Shown: positions 32,946 through 41,262 of the stretch, in pieces | How positions within the stretch are numbered: the stretch's first letter is position 1 | How the letters are laid out: the number at the start of each line of letters is the position of its first letter | Source: JAFGXW01 sp964634385 | GTDB lineage: Bacteria > Bacillota_I > Bacilli_A > Izemoplasmatales > Izemoplasmataceae | DNA: 64,000 nt | Assembly: GCA_964634385.1 (NCBI GenBank) | Contig: CAZWIZ010000006.1 | Location: 14,677 to 78,676, forward strand | Direction: 5' to 3' | Translations under genes and position numbers: made by a program | Notes under the pieces: generated by a model | Told to the model about the DNA's origin: nothing | Seen by the model: only the letters and a program-made list of their open reading frames with translations | The model's database searches: none

Positions 32946-35567
32946 ATGAAAAAATTAATTTTAATTGATGGTTCTAATATTATGTTCAGAGCATATTATG
33001 GAACAGCTTATTCTGGAAATTTAATGCAAAACTCTAAAGGCCAGTATACTAATGCTGTTTTTGGTTTTGTTAATATGATAAACTCAGTTCTACGTGAAGA
33101 TTTTACTCATATCTTGGTTGCTTTTGATAAAGGAAAACAAACATTTAGACATGAATCATTCCCAGACTATAAAGGTGGGAGAAAACCAATGCCACCAGAA
33201 TTTCGTTCTCAAATTGAGTTAATTAAAGAGAGTTTAAATGTTTTAGGAGTAAAACAAAGAGAAATAGCTTTGATTGAGGCAGATGACATTATAGGAACAT
33301 ACACAAAAGAGTATTATAATGATTTTGATGAAATCGAAATCATTAGTAATGATAAAGATTTACTTCAGTTATTGAATGATAAGGTTAGTATGCGATCATC
33401 TATAAAAGGAATGAAAGATTATATTTCATACACCCCAAAATATTTAAAAGAGGTAATGGGAGTTAATCCTTCCCAAATAACAGATTTAAAAGGATTAATG
33501 GGAGATGCTTCTGATAATTTACCAGGTATTCCTGGAGTTGGACAAAAAACAGCTGTTAAGTTATTAAATTTATATCATACGCTTGATGGTGTTCTTGAAG
33601 CACGAAATGGTCTTTCAGGAAAACTTGGAGAAAGAGTTAGAGAGTATTATAAAGACGCTATTTTATGTAAAAAAATAGCTACTATTAAAACTGATGTTGA
33701 TTTAAAATTCACTTTAGATGAAGTTCGATACACTGGAGTTAATGAAGAAAAAATGCTTGAGTTTTTCAAAGAATTAGAACTTCATTCATTAATTAAAAGA
33801 TATAACAAAAAAACAAATAAACAATCATTTGAGAAATTCGACTATGAAGTTATTCAAGACATTTTTGAATTAGATAACATATTAATAAACAATTCTTTTA
33901 TAACTTTAGAAACATATAATCCATATTATCATTTAGCTACTCCACTGGGATTTGGAATTGTAAATAGAAAAGGCAACTTTTTTGTCCCTTATGAATTGCT
34001 TCATCAATCTATTGGAATGCAAATGTTTTTAAGTGATAAAACAATTTCTAAATTTGTTTTTAATGTTAAAATGATAGAAGTCATCTTATTAAGAGATGGA
34101 TATAATATTAAAGGAGTGAAATTTGATTTACTATTAGCAGCGTATATTTTGAATCCTAATAATACGAAAGAAGATTTTAGGGTTATTGTCACGAATTTTG
34201 ATTATGATAACGTACCATACTTAGAAGAAGTTTATCAAAAAGGAGTAAAATATAGTATTCCGTCTTCTGAAAAATATAGTGAATACGCAGTTAAAAAAGC
34301 ATTTGCTATAAAATATTTAAAAGATGATTTATTAAAAGAATTAAAGTTAAATAATCAATTATCTTTGTTAAATGATATAGAATTACCACTTGCAAATGTT
34401 TTAGCGCATATGGAAGCAGAAGGGATAAACATAGATCATTCTAAACTTCAAACATTAAATAAAGATATTAAAAATAGAATAGATTCCATTACGGAAGAAA
34501 TATATTATTTAGCAGGAGTTAAATTCAATATTGCGAGTCCCAAACAACTTGGAGAAATATTGTTTGATAAATTGCAACTACCATTTGCTAAAAAAACAAA
34601 AACAGGATATTCAACCAAAGTAGATGTATTAAATAAATTAAAAAAATACCACCCAATTATTGAAAAAGTGATGATTTTTAGAACACTATCAAAATTATAT
34701 TCAACTTATATTGTTGGACTTGAAAATGCTATTTTAAAAGATGGTAAAATACATACGATTTATCGTCAAGCTTTTACTTCAACAGGAAGACTTTCAAGTG
34801 TTGAACCTAATCTTCAAAATATTCCGATTAGATATCCTGAAGGAAGAGAAATAAGAAAAGTATTTATTCCGAGCAATGGGAATAGATTTCTTGCAAGTGA
34901 TTATTCACAAATAGAACTAAGAGTACTCGCTCATATGGCACATGAAGAAACACTAATTGAAGCTTTTAAAAACAACGAAGATATTCATACTAAAACAGCT
35001 CAACAAATTTTCGATAAAGAAGAAATCTCTTCTTTAGAAAGAAGACAAGCTAAAGCTGTAAACTTTGGTATTATTTACGGCCAATCTGCCTGGGGTCTAA
35101 GTGAAGAAATAAATATTTCACCAAAAGATGCCGAAAAATTTATTACTAAATATTATCAAACTTTTTCAGGTATAAAGGTTTTTATGGATAAAGTTGTTAA
35201 AGATGCTACAAACTTAGGATATGCTAGTACTTTAATGAATAGACGTAGATATTTACCAGAATTAAAAAGTAGTGTATATATGCAACGTGAAGCTGGTAAA
35301 AGAAACGCGATGAATGCACCAATACAAGGAAGTGCTGCAGATATTATTAAAATAGCTATGATTCAAATTTTTAATGAGATGAAAAAAAGAAAACTTAAGT
35401 CAAGATTATTACTTCAAATTCATGACGAATTAGTCTTTGATGTTGATAATAATGAAATAGATTTAATGGATAAATTAGTAAAAGAGGTTATGGAAAACTG
35501 CATTACTTTATTAGTACCATTGAAAGTTGATAAATCATTTGGTAAAAATCTATATGAAACAAAATAA
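32946..35567 (+). CDS. polA: DNA polymerase I
   Basis: The 873-residue polymerase fills gaps and removes RNA primers. Residues 1-290 are the 5'-3' nuclease (LILIDGSNIMFRAYYG, EADDIIGTYTKEY, GLMGDASDNLPGIPGVG). Residues 300-470 correspond to the proofreading domain but lack its catalytic acids: the place of DTET reads TLET. The polymerase domain has RLSSVEPNLQNIPIR, SDYSQIELRVLAHM, RRQAKAVNFGIIYG and QIHDELVFDV, all intact. Loss of proofreading is known in Bacillus PolA. GAGGTG precedes the ATG, and TTGTTA/TAAAAT at 32890-32920 may be its promoter. The CDF exporter gene follows at once. Confidence 0.97.
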   Translation: MKKLILIDGSNIMFRAYYGTAYSGNLMQNSKGQYTNAVFGFVNMINSVLREDFTHILVAFDKGKQTFRHESFPDYKGGRKPMPPEFRSQIELIKESLNVLGVKQREIALIEADDIIGTYTKEYYNDFDEIEIISNDKDLLQLLNDKVSMRSSIKGMKDYISYTPKYLKEVMGVNPSQITDLKGLMGDASDNLPGIPGVGQKTAVKLLNLYHTLDGVLEARNGLSGKLGERVREYYKDAILCKKIATIKTDVDLKFTLDEVRYTGVNEEKMLEFFKELELHSLIKRYNKKTNKQSFEKFDYEVIQDIFELDNILINNSFITLETYNPYYHLATPLGFGIVNRKGNFFVPYELLHQSIGMQMFLSDKTISKFVFNVKMIEVILLRDGYNIKGVKFDLLLAAYILNPNNTKEDFRVIVTNFDYDNVPYLEEVYQKGVKYSIPSSEKYSEYAVKKAFAIKYLKDDLLKELKLNNQLSLLNDIELPLANVLAHMEAEGINIDHSKLQTLNKDIKNRIDSITEEIYYLAGVKFNIASPKQLGEILFDKLQLPFAKKTKTGYSTKVDVLNKLKKYHPIIEKVMIFRTLSKLYSTYIVGLENAILKDGKIHTIYRQAFTSTGRLSSVEPNLQNIPIRYPEGREIRKVFIPSNGNRFLASDYSQIELRVLAHMAHEETLIEAFKNNEDIHTKTAQQIFDKEEISSLERRQAKAVNFGIIYGQSAWGLSEEINISPKDAEKFITKYYQTFSGIKVFMDKVVKDATNLGYASTLMNRRRYLPELKSSVYMQREAGKRNAMNAPIQGSAADIIKIAMIQIFNEMKKRKLKSRLLLQIHDELVFDVDNNEIDLMDKLVKEVMENCITLLVPLKVDKSFGKNLYETK

Positions 35568-35579
35568 GGAATGATTAAG

Positions 35580-36455
35580 ATGAATTTACAAGGAATTATG
35601 AAGAGAAGTTTTATTGTTAATATATTTTTAGTAGTGTTGAAAATTATTAGTGGATTACTTTTTAACAGTTATGCTCTTATAGCTGATGGGATTCATAGTA
35701 CTAGTGATTTGATGAGCGATATTTTTGTTATTTTGGGAATAAAACATTCATTAAAACCAGCTGATGCTGAACACCCTTTTGGACATGGTAAATTTGAATA
35801 TGTTTTAAGTTTCATTTTAGGAATATCGGTAATTTTAATAGCTTATAACTTAGCTAAAAATGTTATTCTTAATTTTAATGATATTACTGAAATTCCGAAT
35901 ATAACAAGTTTAATAATTGTTATAATTGTTGTTGTCATAAAACTTTTTTTAGCAATGTACTTAATTAATAAAGGAAAAGAAAATGATTCTCAGATTATTA
36001 GTGCATCAGGAAAGGAATCATTAACTGATGTTTTTAGTAGTATTATTGTTTTTTTTGGAGTTATAAGTGTTATTATTGGAGAAAAATATGATTTTAATAT
36101 TTTATTAAAAGGTGATAAAATAGCTTCAATTATAATTGCTATTTTTATTATTAGAATTGGGATTATTATTGTTTATGATGCAGTAAAATCAATTCAAGGA
36201 AAATCTGTTGATAATGCCATTTGTGAAATTTATAAAGAAGAAATAAAAAAAATCAAAGGTGTAATTGATGTTGATCATATTAATATGATAGCTTATGGCC
36301 CATATTATCAAGCTTTAGTAGAAATAAGAGTTGATGGAAACAAAACGGTAACTGAAGGACATGATATTGCAGAAAAAGTTACTAAGAAATTATATGATAC
36401 CGAAAAAATATGTAATGTATTAGTTCATGTTAATCCTGAAGAAGGCAAGGAGTAA
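35580..36455 (+). CDS. Cation diffusion facilitator metal exporter
   Basis: The 291-residue protein has six membrane segments and a C-terminal cytoplasmic domain, the CDF layout. The first metal site is ALIADGIHSTSDLMSD (about 34-49), and HPFGHGKFEYV (about 69-79) follows. A second site is expected at TDVFSSIIVFFG (about 146-157), where Asp is kept but the usual His is Ser. It exports Zn, Fe or Mn in exchange for protons. An ATG at 35571 is in frame but directly touches AAGGA; the ATG at 35580 is nine bases away and is chosen. The nitroreductase gene follows four bases after its stop. Confidence 0.9.
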   Translation: MNLQGIMKRSFIVNIFLVVLKIISGLLFNSYALIADGIHSTSDLMSDIFVILGIKHSLKPADAEHPFGHGKFEYVLSFILGISVILIAYNLAKNVILNFNDITEIPNITSLIIVIIVVVIKLFLAMYLINKGKENDSQIISASGKESLTDVFSSIIVFFGVISVIIGEKYDFNILLKGDKIASIIIAIFIIRIGIIIVYDAVKSIQGKSVDNAICEIYKEEIKKIKGVIDVDHINMIAYGPYYQALVEIRVDGNKTVTEGHDIAEKVTKKLYDTEKICNVLVHVNPEEGKE

Positions 36456-36459
36456 CGAA

Positions 36460-36963
36460 ATGAGTTTACTAATGGAAAGAAAAAGTATTAGAAGTTTTAC
36501 TGATAAAACAATTGATAAGGAATTAATTGATAAATTACTTATGTCGGCAATGCAAGCACCATCAGCACATAATCAACAACCATGGGAATTTATTGTTGTT
36601 AATGACAGATCATTACTAGATAAACTATCATCTGCTAGTGATGGAGCTTGGATGCTAAAACAGGTTAATATTGCAATAGTGCCTGTATTAATACCTATAG
36701 AAGCATCTCCCCATTTTGCAGTTCAAGATATGGCAGCTGCTACAGAAAATATTTTGTTAGAAGCAACAAATCTGGGACTTGGAAGTGTATGGATTGGCGT
36801 TTACCCTTTAGAAGAACGAGTAAATCATGTTGAAAAAGTATTGAATATTAAAGGTGGTAAACATCCTTTTTCTATGATTGCATTAGGGTATCCGAAGAAT
36901 TATCGGAAAACAAAAATCAGATATAATGAATCACGAGTTTATTATAATAAACTGGAGGAATAA
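36460..36963 (+). CDS. Nitroreductase family protein
   Basis: The 167-residue flavoprotein opens with ERKSIRSFTDKTID (FMN-phosphate-binding Arg residues), has MQAPSAHNQQPWEFIVV (FMN loop) near residues 33-49, and AAATENILLEATNLGLGSVWIG near 90-111, the family core. It would reduce nitro or quinone compounds, or serve in flavin metabolism, with NAD(P)H. The substrate is unknown. AAGGAG lies nine bases before the ATG at 36460; the frame upstream overlaps the CDF gene and is rejected. mutM begins two bases after its stop. Confidence 0.88.
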   Translation: MSLLMERKSIRSFTDKTIDKELIDKLLMSAMQAPSAHNQQPWEFIVVNDRSLLDKLSSASDGAWMLKQVNIAIVPVLIPIEASPHFAVQDMAAATENILLEATNLGLGSVWIGVYPLEERVNHVEKVLNIKGGKHPFSMIALGYPKNYRKTKIRYNESRVYYNKLEE

Positions 36964-36965
36964 TT

Positions 36966-37787
36966 ATGCCAGAATTACCAGAGGTAGAAACGGTAAGAAG
37001 AACATTGAAAAACTTAATTATTAACTGTGAAATTGCAAGTATAGATGTTTACTATACAAAAATAATTAAGGATATAACCATAACTAGTTTTATCAAGAGA
37101 TTAGTTGGAAAAACAATCTTAGATATAAAAAGAGATGGTAAATATCTTATTTTTATTTTAGATGATGTTGCATTGATTTCTCATTTAAGAATGGAAGGAA
37201 AATATTTTATTAAAGATAAAACTGAACGTGTAGAAAAGCATGAACATATTATTTTTAATTTTACTAATGGACTATCTATGAGATATCATGATGTTCGTAA
37301 ATTTGGAACAATGAATTTAAGGAATATTGATGAAATCTACTCGACGTATCCTTTAAATGAATTAGGACTTGAACCGTTTGATAAACGAATGACAGTTGAT
37401 TATTTAAAAGGAAAACTTCAAAATAAAGAAGTTGCAATTAAAACATGTTTGTTAAATCAACATATTTTTGCAGGATTAGGAAATATATATGTTGATGAAG
37501 TTTTATTTTTATGTAGACTGAATCCACAATTAAAAGCTTCTAAATTAAAAGAAACTGATTATGAGAATATTATTAATAATGCTGTAAGTGTATTGACTAA
37601 AGCGATTGAATTAGGTGGGACAACTATTAGAAGTTATACATCTAGTTTGGGTGTTACTGGAAGGTTTCAAAACGAACTTAATGTTCATATGAAAAAAGGA
37701 GAACATTGTCCAGTTTGTAATTCTATAATTGAAAAGATAAGAGTTAATGGTAGAGGGACTTATTATTGTCCTAACTGTCAAAAATAA
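36966..37787 (+). CDS. mutM: Formamidopyrimidine-DNA glycosylase
   Basis: The 273-residue enzyme removes 8-oxoguanine and nicks the strand. MPELPEVETVRRTL has the catalytic Pro2 and Glu3. MRYHDVRKFGTM is in the middle, LNQHIFAGLGNIYVDEVL is the H2TH region, and the C-terminal zinc finger reads CPVC-x16-CPNC. It sits in the polA-to-dnaI repair and replication block, next to coaE, as in Bacillus. Confidence 0.97.
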   Translation: MPELPEVETVRRTLKNLIINCEIASIDVYYTKIIKDITITSFIKRLVGKTILDIKRDGKYLIFILDDVALISHLRMEGKYFIKDKTERVEKHEHIIFNFTNGLSMRYHDVRKFGTMNLRNIDEIYSTYPLNELGLEPFDKRMTVDYLKGKLQNKEVAIKTCLLNQHIFAGLGNIYVDEVLFLCRLNPQLKASKLKETDYENIINNAVSVLTKAIELGGTTIRSYTSSLGVTGRFQNELNVHMKKGEHCPVCNSIIEKIRVNGRGTYYCPNCQK

Positions 37788-37830
37788 TTTTACACTATCA
37801 TTGGGCAATCTCTTCTTTTTACTTTCTATA

Positions 37831-37844
37831 AGTTATGGTATAAT
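37831..37844 (+). promoter_or_regulatory. Extended -10 promoter of coaE
   Basis: TATAAT (37839-37844) with TGG before it lies 48 bases upstream of coaE; no good -35 is seen. Confidence 0.5.
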
Positions 37845-37892
37845 TCTTATAAGGCATTATCAATTATTTAACCTTTTTTAGGAGGAGTTATT

Positions 37893-38492
37893 ATGACGTT
37901 AGTTATTGGCTTAACAGGGGGTATTGCAACAGGAAAATCAACAGTTACTAAAATGTTTCAAGAAATTGATATACCGGTTATTGATACGGATAGAATAGCT
38001 CATGATATGTTGATGAAAGGAACTAAGGGATATGATGAGGTGTTGATTTCTTTTTCTAAAAGCATTCTTTTAACAAATAATGAGATTAATAGAAAGAAGT
38101 TAGCTTTAATTGTTTTTAATAATCCTCAAAAAAGAAAAATTCTTAATGATATTATTCACCCTAGGATAAAATTAATTGTTAAAAATGAAATTCAAAAACA
38201 TAAGGAATTAGGTACTAAAATTATTGTTTTAGATGTCCCATTATTATTTGAAACTGATTTTATTGATTTAGTAGATAAAACAGTTGTTGTTTATACAACC
38301 GATAAACAACAAAAAGAGAGACTTATGGAAAGAGAAAGAATTGATAAAGATTACGCGCAGTTGAAAATTAATGCACAAATGCCTTTGAATCAAAAAATTG
38401 ATTTAGCTGATTATGTGATTGACAATTCTTATTCCATTTTAAAAACAAAAAAAGCATTTAGAAAAATAATGGAAGAATTAGAGGTGAAATAA
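37893..38492 (+). CDS. coaE: Dephospho-CoA kinase
   Basis: The 199-residue P-loop kinase makes the final step of coenzyme A synthesis. VIGLTGGIATGKSTV (residues 4-18) holds the Walker A motif, IDTDRIAHDML (about 31-41) the substrate site, IIVLDVPLLFETDF the Walker B-like segment, and MERERIDKDYA the lid. AGGAGG precedes the ATG. Its stop overlaps the next gene by one base (TAATG). Confidence 0.95.
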   Translation: MTLVIGLTGGIATGKSTVTKMFQEIDIPVIDTDRIAHDMLMKGTKGYDEVLISFSKSILLTNNEINRKKLALIVFNNPQKRKILNDIIHPRIKLIVKNEIQKHKELGTKIIVLDVPLLFETDFIDLVDKTVVVYTTDKQQKERLMERERIDKDYAQLKINAQMPLNQKIDLADYVIDNSYSILKTKKAFRKIMEELEVK

Positions 38493-38857
38493 TGGGATTA
38501 ATGGATTTAATAACGAATTTTGCTGAAACAAGTGAAACACATTCGAATAAAATACTAAAAACTCGATATTATCGAACAAGTTATAAAAATGTTAAATCAG
38601 CAATAGGTGATTATGCAAAAAAGAATAGTTATATTATTAATAGTATTGATGATAAACATGGAGAAATTTTTGTTCAAACTACTAAGTTTCATTTAATTAT
38701 TTCTGTATTACAAATTAACGCATTAGAGACTGCTGTAGACGTAAAGGTTCAAACATATACAATACTTGGGCTGAACAAACCACGAAGTATTATTGAACAG
38801 CTATTTACTTTTTTAGATAAAGCGTTAGACTTTAAAGGAGTAGGACTACATCCTTAA
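38492..38857 (+). CDS. Conserved cytosolic protein, unknown function
   Basis: This 121-residue protein begins MGLMDLITNFAETSETHSNKILKTRYYRT and ends with a helix, KPRSIIEQLFTFLDKAL. The sequence resembles small cytosolic proteins of Bacillaceae that I know only as uncharacterised. There is no signal peptide or membrane segment; alternating hydrophobic strands (FHLIISVLQI, AVDVKVQTYTIL) suggest a small alpha/beta domain. It is coupled to coaE by a one-base overlap and lies 18 bases before dnaB, so it probably belongs to the same operon. No function is proposed. Confidence 0.75.
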   Translation: MGLMDLITNFAETSETHSNKILKTRYYRTSYKNVKSAIGDYAKKNSYIINSIDDKHGEIFVQTTKFHLIISVLQINALETAVDVKVQTYTILGLNKPRSIIEQLFTFLDKALDFKGVGLHP

Positions 38858-38875
38858 ATATAGGAGGACCAATAA

Positions 38876-40081
38876 GTGAAGATTGGTAAATTAGATAGAT
38901 TTAAGTTAATTACTTATCAAAATATTGATATAGATGAGCGCAACGTTGTTACGCTACTTTATCAACCTATTATTGGATCAAGTGCATTTGGATTGTATTT
39001 AACCTTGTGGTCATTAATTGATCGTTCTAAATTAAAAACTCCAGAATATTATCATTCGAAATTATTTGATTTAGTAAATATTTCGCCATCTGCTTTTATT
39101 GAAATTAGAAAAAAACTAGAAGCTATTGGACTTTTAGTTGTTTATCAAAATGAAGACTTATTATTATATGAATTAAAAGCTCCGTTATCGGCAGAAGAAT
39201 TTATTAAAGATGGTAGTCTAGGAGCGTATTTATTCTCTCAAATTGGAAAAGCTAATTTTGACGAAATAATAAACTTATTTAAAATAAGTAGTATAGAAAA
39301 AACAGGCTTTACAAATATTACTTCAACATTTGATGAAGTTTTCGATTCTATCCCTAAATTAATCGAAACAAAAGATGAGTTTATTAATCGTTCTAAATCA
39401 AAAATTACTATTAATCATAATTTCGACTTTGATATTTTCTTTGAAGGATTATCAAAAAATTTTGTTGATCATCGAAAGATAACTTCACGAGTAAAAGAAA
39501 AAATATCAAGATTATCATATGTTTATAATTTAGATGAATTTACAATGCAAAAAGTATTTATGGATGCTGTAGGGAAAGATAAAGGAATTAATTTAGATTT
39601 ATTATCTAAAAGAGCTGGATATTGGTTTAAATTCGAGAAAAAAACAGATAATTTAAAACTTAAAGAAAAAGGAAAAGAAACAAGAGAATTAGTTGCTGGA
39701 GATTTATCCCCTAATGAAAGTATAGAACTATGTAAAACATCAAATCCACTAGATATACTTAATGAATTATTTGGCAGTAAACCTGCCACAGTTGAATTAA
39801 AAATTATTGAACAGTTACTTGAAAATAGTGGATTATCTTTAGAATTAATAAATTTTCTAATTGTTTATGTTGTTGGAAATACTGATGGATTTCCATCATA
39901 CAATTATTTCGAGAAAATTGCAGTTGATTGGAAACGAAGAGGATTTAATACAATTGAAGAAACAATATTATATATTAAGTCAAGAAATAAACGTTTGTCA
40001 ACAAAAAATATAAAAGAAAAAAATCTATTGCCAAAAGATATTGAATCAGATTGGTTAGAAGACTATATTAAGAATTTTTAG
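38876..40081 (+). CDS. dnaB: Replication initiation and membrane attachment protein DnaB (Firmicutes type)
   Basis: The 401-residue protein is the Gram-positive DnaB/DnaD family loader, not the replicative helicase. The N-terminal winged-helix domain reads NVVTLLYQPIIGSSAFGLYLTLW near 22-44, and the C-terminal DDBH2 domain ends with an IAVDWKRRGFNTIEETI-like helix near 345. It helps DnaI load the helicase at oriC and at stalled forks. It starts with GTG at 38876, eight bases after AGGAGG. dnaI follows after eight bases, the conserved pair. Confidence 0.93.
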   Translation: MKIGKLDRFKLITYQNIDIDERNVVTLLYQPIIGSSAFGLYLTLWSLIDRSKLKTPEYYHSKLFDLVNISPSAFIEIRKKLEAIGLLVVYQNEDLLLYELKAPLSAEEFIKDGSLGAYLFSQIGKANFDEIINLFKISSIEKTGFTNITSTFDEVFDSIPKLIETKDEFINRSKSKITINHNFDFDIFFEGLSKNFVDHRKITSRVKEKISRLSYVYNLDEFTMQKVFMDAVGKDKGINLDLLSKRAGYWFKFEKKTDNLKLKEKGKETRELVAGDLSPNESIELCKTSNPLDILNELFGSKPATVELKIIEQLLENSGLSLELINFLIVYVVGNTDGFPSYNYFEKIAVDWKRRGFNTIEETILYIKSRNKRLSTKNIKEKNLLPKDIESDWLEDYIKNF

Positions 40082-40089
40082 GTGATTAT

Positions 40090-40971
40090 ATGGAAAAACT
40101 AAATTTTGGAAACACAAAAAAACTTAATAAAGAAGAGTTGATTGAAGGTCTTTTTCAAGACCCGTATTTAAGTCGCTTTTTTATTGAAAACGATTTAAAT
40201 AGTATGGTTATTGAGGAGTTCTTATCTACTTTATTATCATATAAGATAGAAAAGGATCGATGTTCAAATTGTAATGGATTAAACGAATGTAAACAAGATG
40301 CCGTTGGTCTTGAACCTTTATTGAAATATGAAAATAATAAAATAAAAATATTGTATAAAGAATGTAATTATTTACATCATCAAAATTTATTAGCTCAAAA
40401 AAACGATCTTATTACCGCAATGTATATGCCAAAAATGATTTATGATGCTTCGTTTGAAGACTATAATACAAATACCACATCCCGTATGGGGATTTACAAA
40501 TACATGATGACCTTTTTAAGATTATTTCCAATGGGAGAAAAAGTAAAGGGGTTATATATTTGGGGAGAATATCAAAAAGGTAAAACATATACTTTAGCGT
40601 CTTTAGCTAATGAACTTATAAAAAAAGGATATAACGTTGTTATTGCTTATTATCCAGATTTGGCACGGGAGTTTAAATCTTCTATAAGTACAGGAGGACT
40701 CGAGATTCTTATTAATAAAATTAAACAAGCAGATGTAGTTATGCTTGATGATATTGGTGGAGAAGCAAAAAGTGCATGGATAAGAGATGAAATACTTGGA
40801 CCGATATTACAGTATCGACTATTAGATGAAAAACCTACTTTTTTCTCATCAAATGTATCTTTAAAAGAACTTGGACTTTATATGGTAGATAACGGACAAA
40901 AAGCTGAACAAATAAAAGCATATAGAATAATAACGAGAATTAGATCACTTACAGAAGAAATCAAAATGTAA
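40090..40971 (+). CDS. dnaI: Primosomal helicase loader DnaI
   Basis: The 293-residue AAA+ ATPase loads the replicative helicase. The N-terminal domain has a Cys cluster (CSNCNGLNECK, then a later ECNYLHH), matching the zinc-binding helicase-interaction domain. The ATPase domain has Walker A WGEYQKGKTYTL near residue 158, Walker B VVMLDDIGGE near 218 and an SNVSLKEL sensor. Its gene follows dnaB as in Bacillus. A new promoter and T-box leader for thrS begin just after its stop. Confidence 0.95.
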   Translation: MEKLNFGNTKKLNKEELIEGLFQDPYLSRFFIENDLNSMVIEEFLSTLLSYKIEKDRCSNCNGLNECKQDAVGLEPLLKYENNKIKILYKECNYLHHQNLLAQKNDLITAMYMPKMIYDASFEDYNTNTTSRMGIYKYMMTFLRLFPMGEKVKGLYIWGEYQKGKTYTLASLANELIKKGYNVVIAYYPDLAREFKSSISTGGLEILINKIKQADVVMLDDIGGEAKSAWIRDEILGPILQYRLLDEKPTFFSSNVSLKELGLYMVDNGQKAEQIKAYRIITRIRSLTEEIKM

Positions 40972-40977
40972 TATAAT

Positions 40978-41005
40978 TTGACAAACTTTTATATTGTATT
41001 ATAAT
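40978..41005 (+). promoter_or_regulatory. Promoter of the thrS T-box transcript
   Basis: TTGACA (40978-40983), a 16-base spacer and TATAAT (41000-41005); transcription would start near 41012. Confidence 0.75.
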
Positions 41006-41011
41006 TATATT

Positions 41012-41226
41012 AAAATACAGTGATAAGGATAAAGTTAATAAGTAATGTATTATAAAGCGAAGTAGAATGGTGAAAGCTACTAGTATATCTTATTAATTAC
41101 TCCCTTTGAGTAGGACTTGAAAAAGAATCCCGATAACTTACGTTACAGTTTTAAGTGCTAGAGAAATCTAGAACAAAGGTGGTACCACGGATAATAATTC
41201 GCCCTTATTTAGGGCGATTTTTTTAT
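41012..41226 (+). ncRNA. T-box leader of thrS (specifier ACT)
   Basis: The T-box AAAGGTGGTACCACGG lies at 41175-41190 and a terminator, AATTCGCCCT / AGGGCGATT with a T run, at 41197-41225. The specifier loop reads ACT-CCC at 41099-41104, followed by TTTGAG, aligning with the TTC-ACC and TAT-ACC of the other two leaders. ACT is a Thr codon, in agreement with the gene. Unusually, the base after the specifier is C and not a purine. Confidence 0.9.
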
Positions 41227-41262
41227 ATTTTTAAAAGAAAATATTAAGAAAAGAGGATTAAT

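Noticed and set aside
36427..36459. Upstream start for the nitroreductase overlapping the CDF gene
   Set aside because: No ribosome binding site; AAGGAG with correct spacing points to the ATG at 36460.
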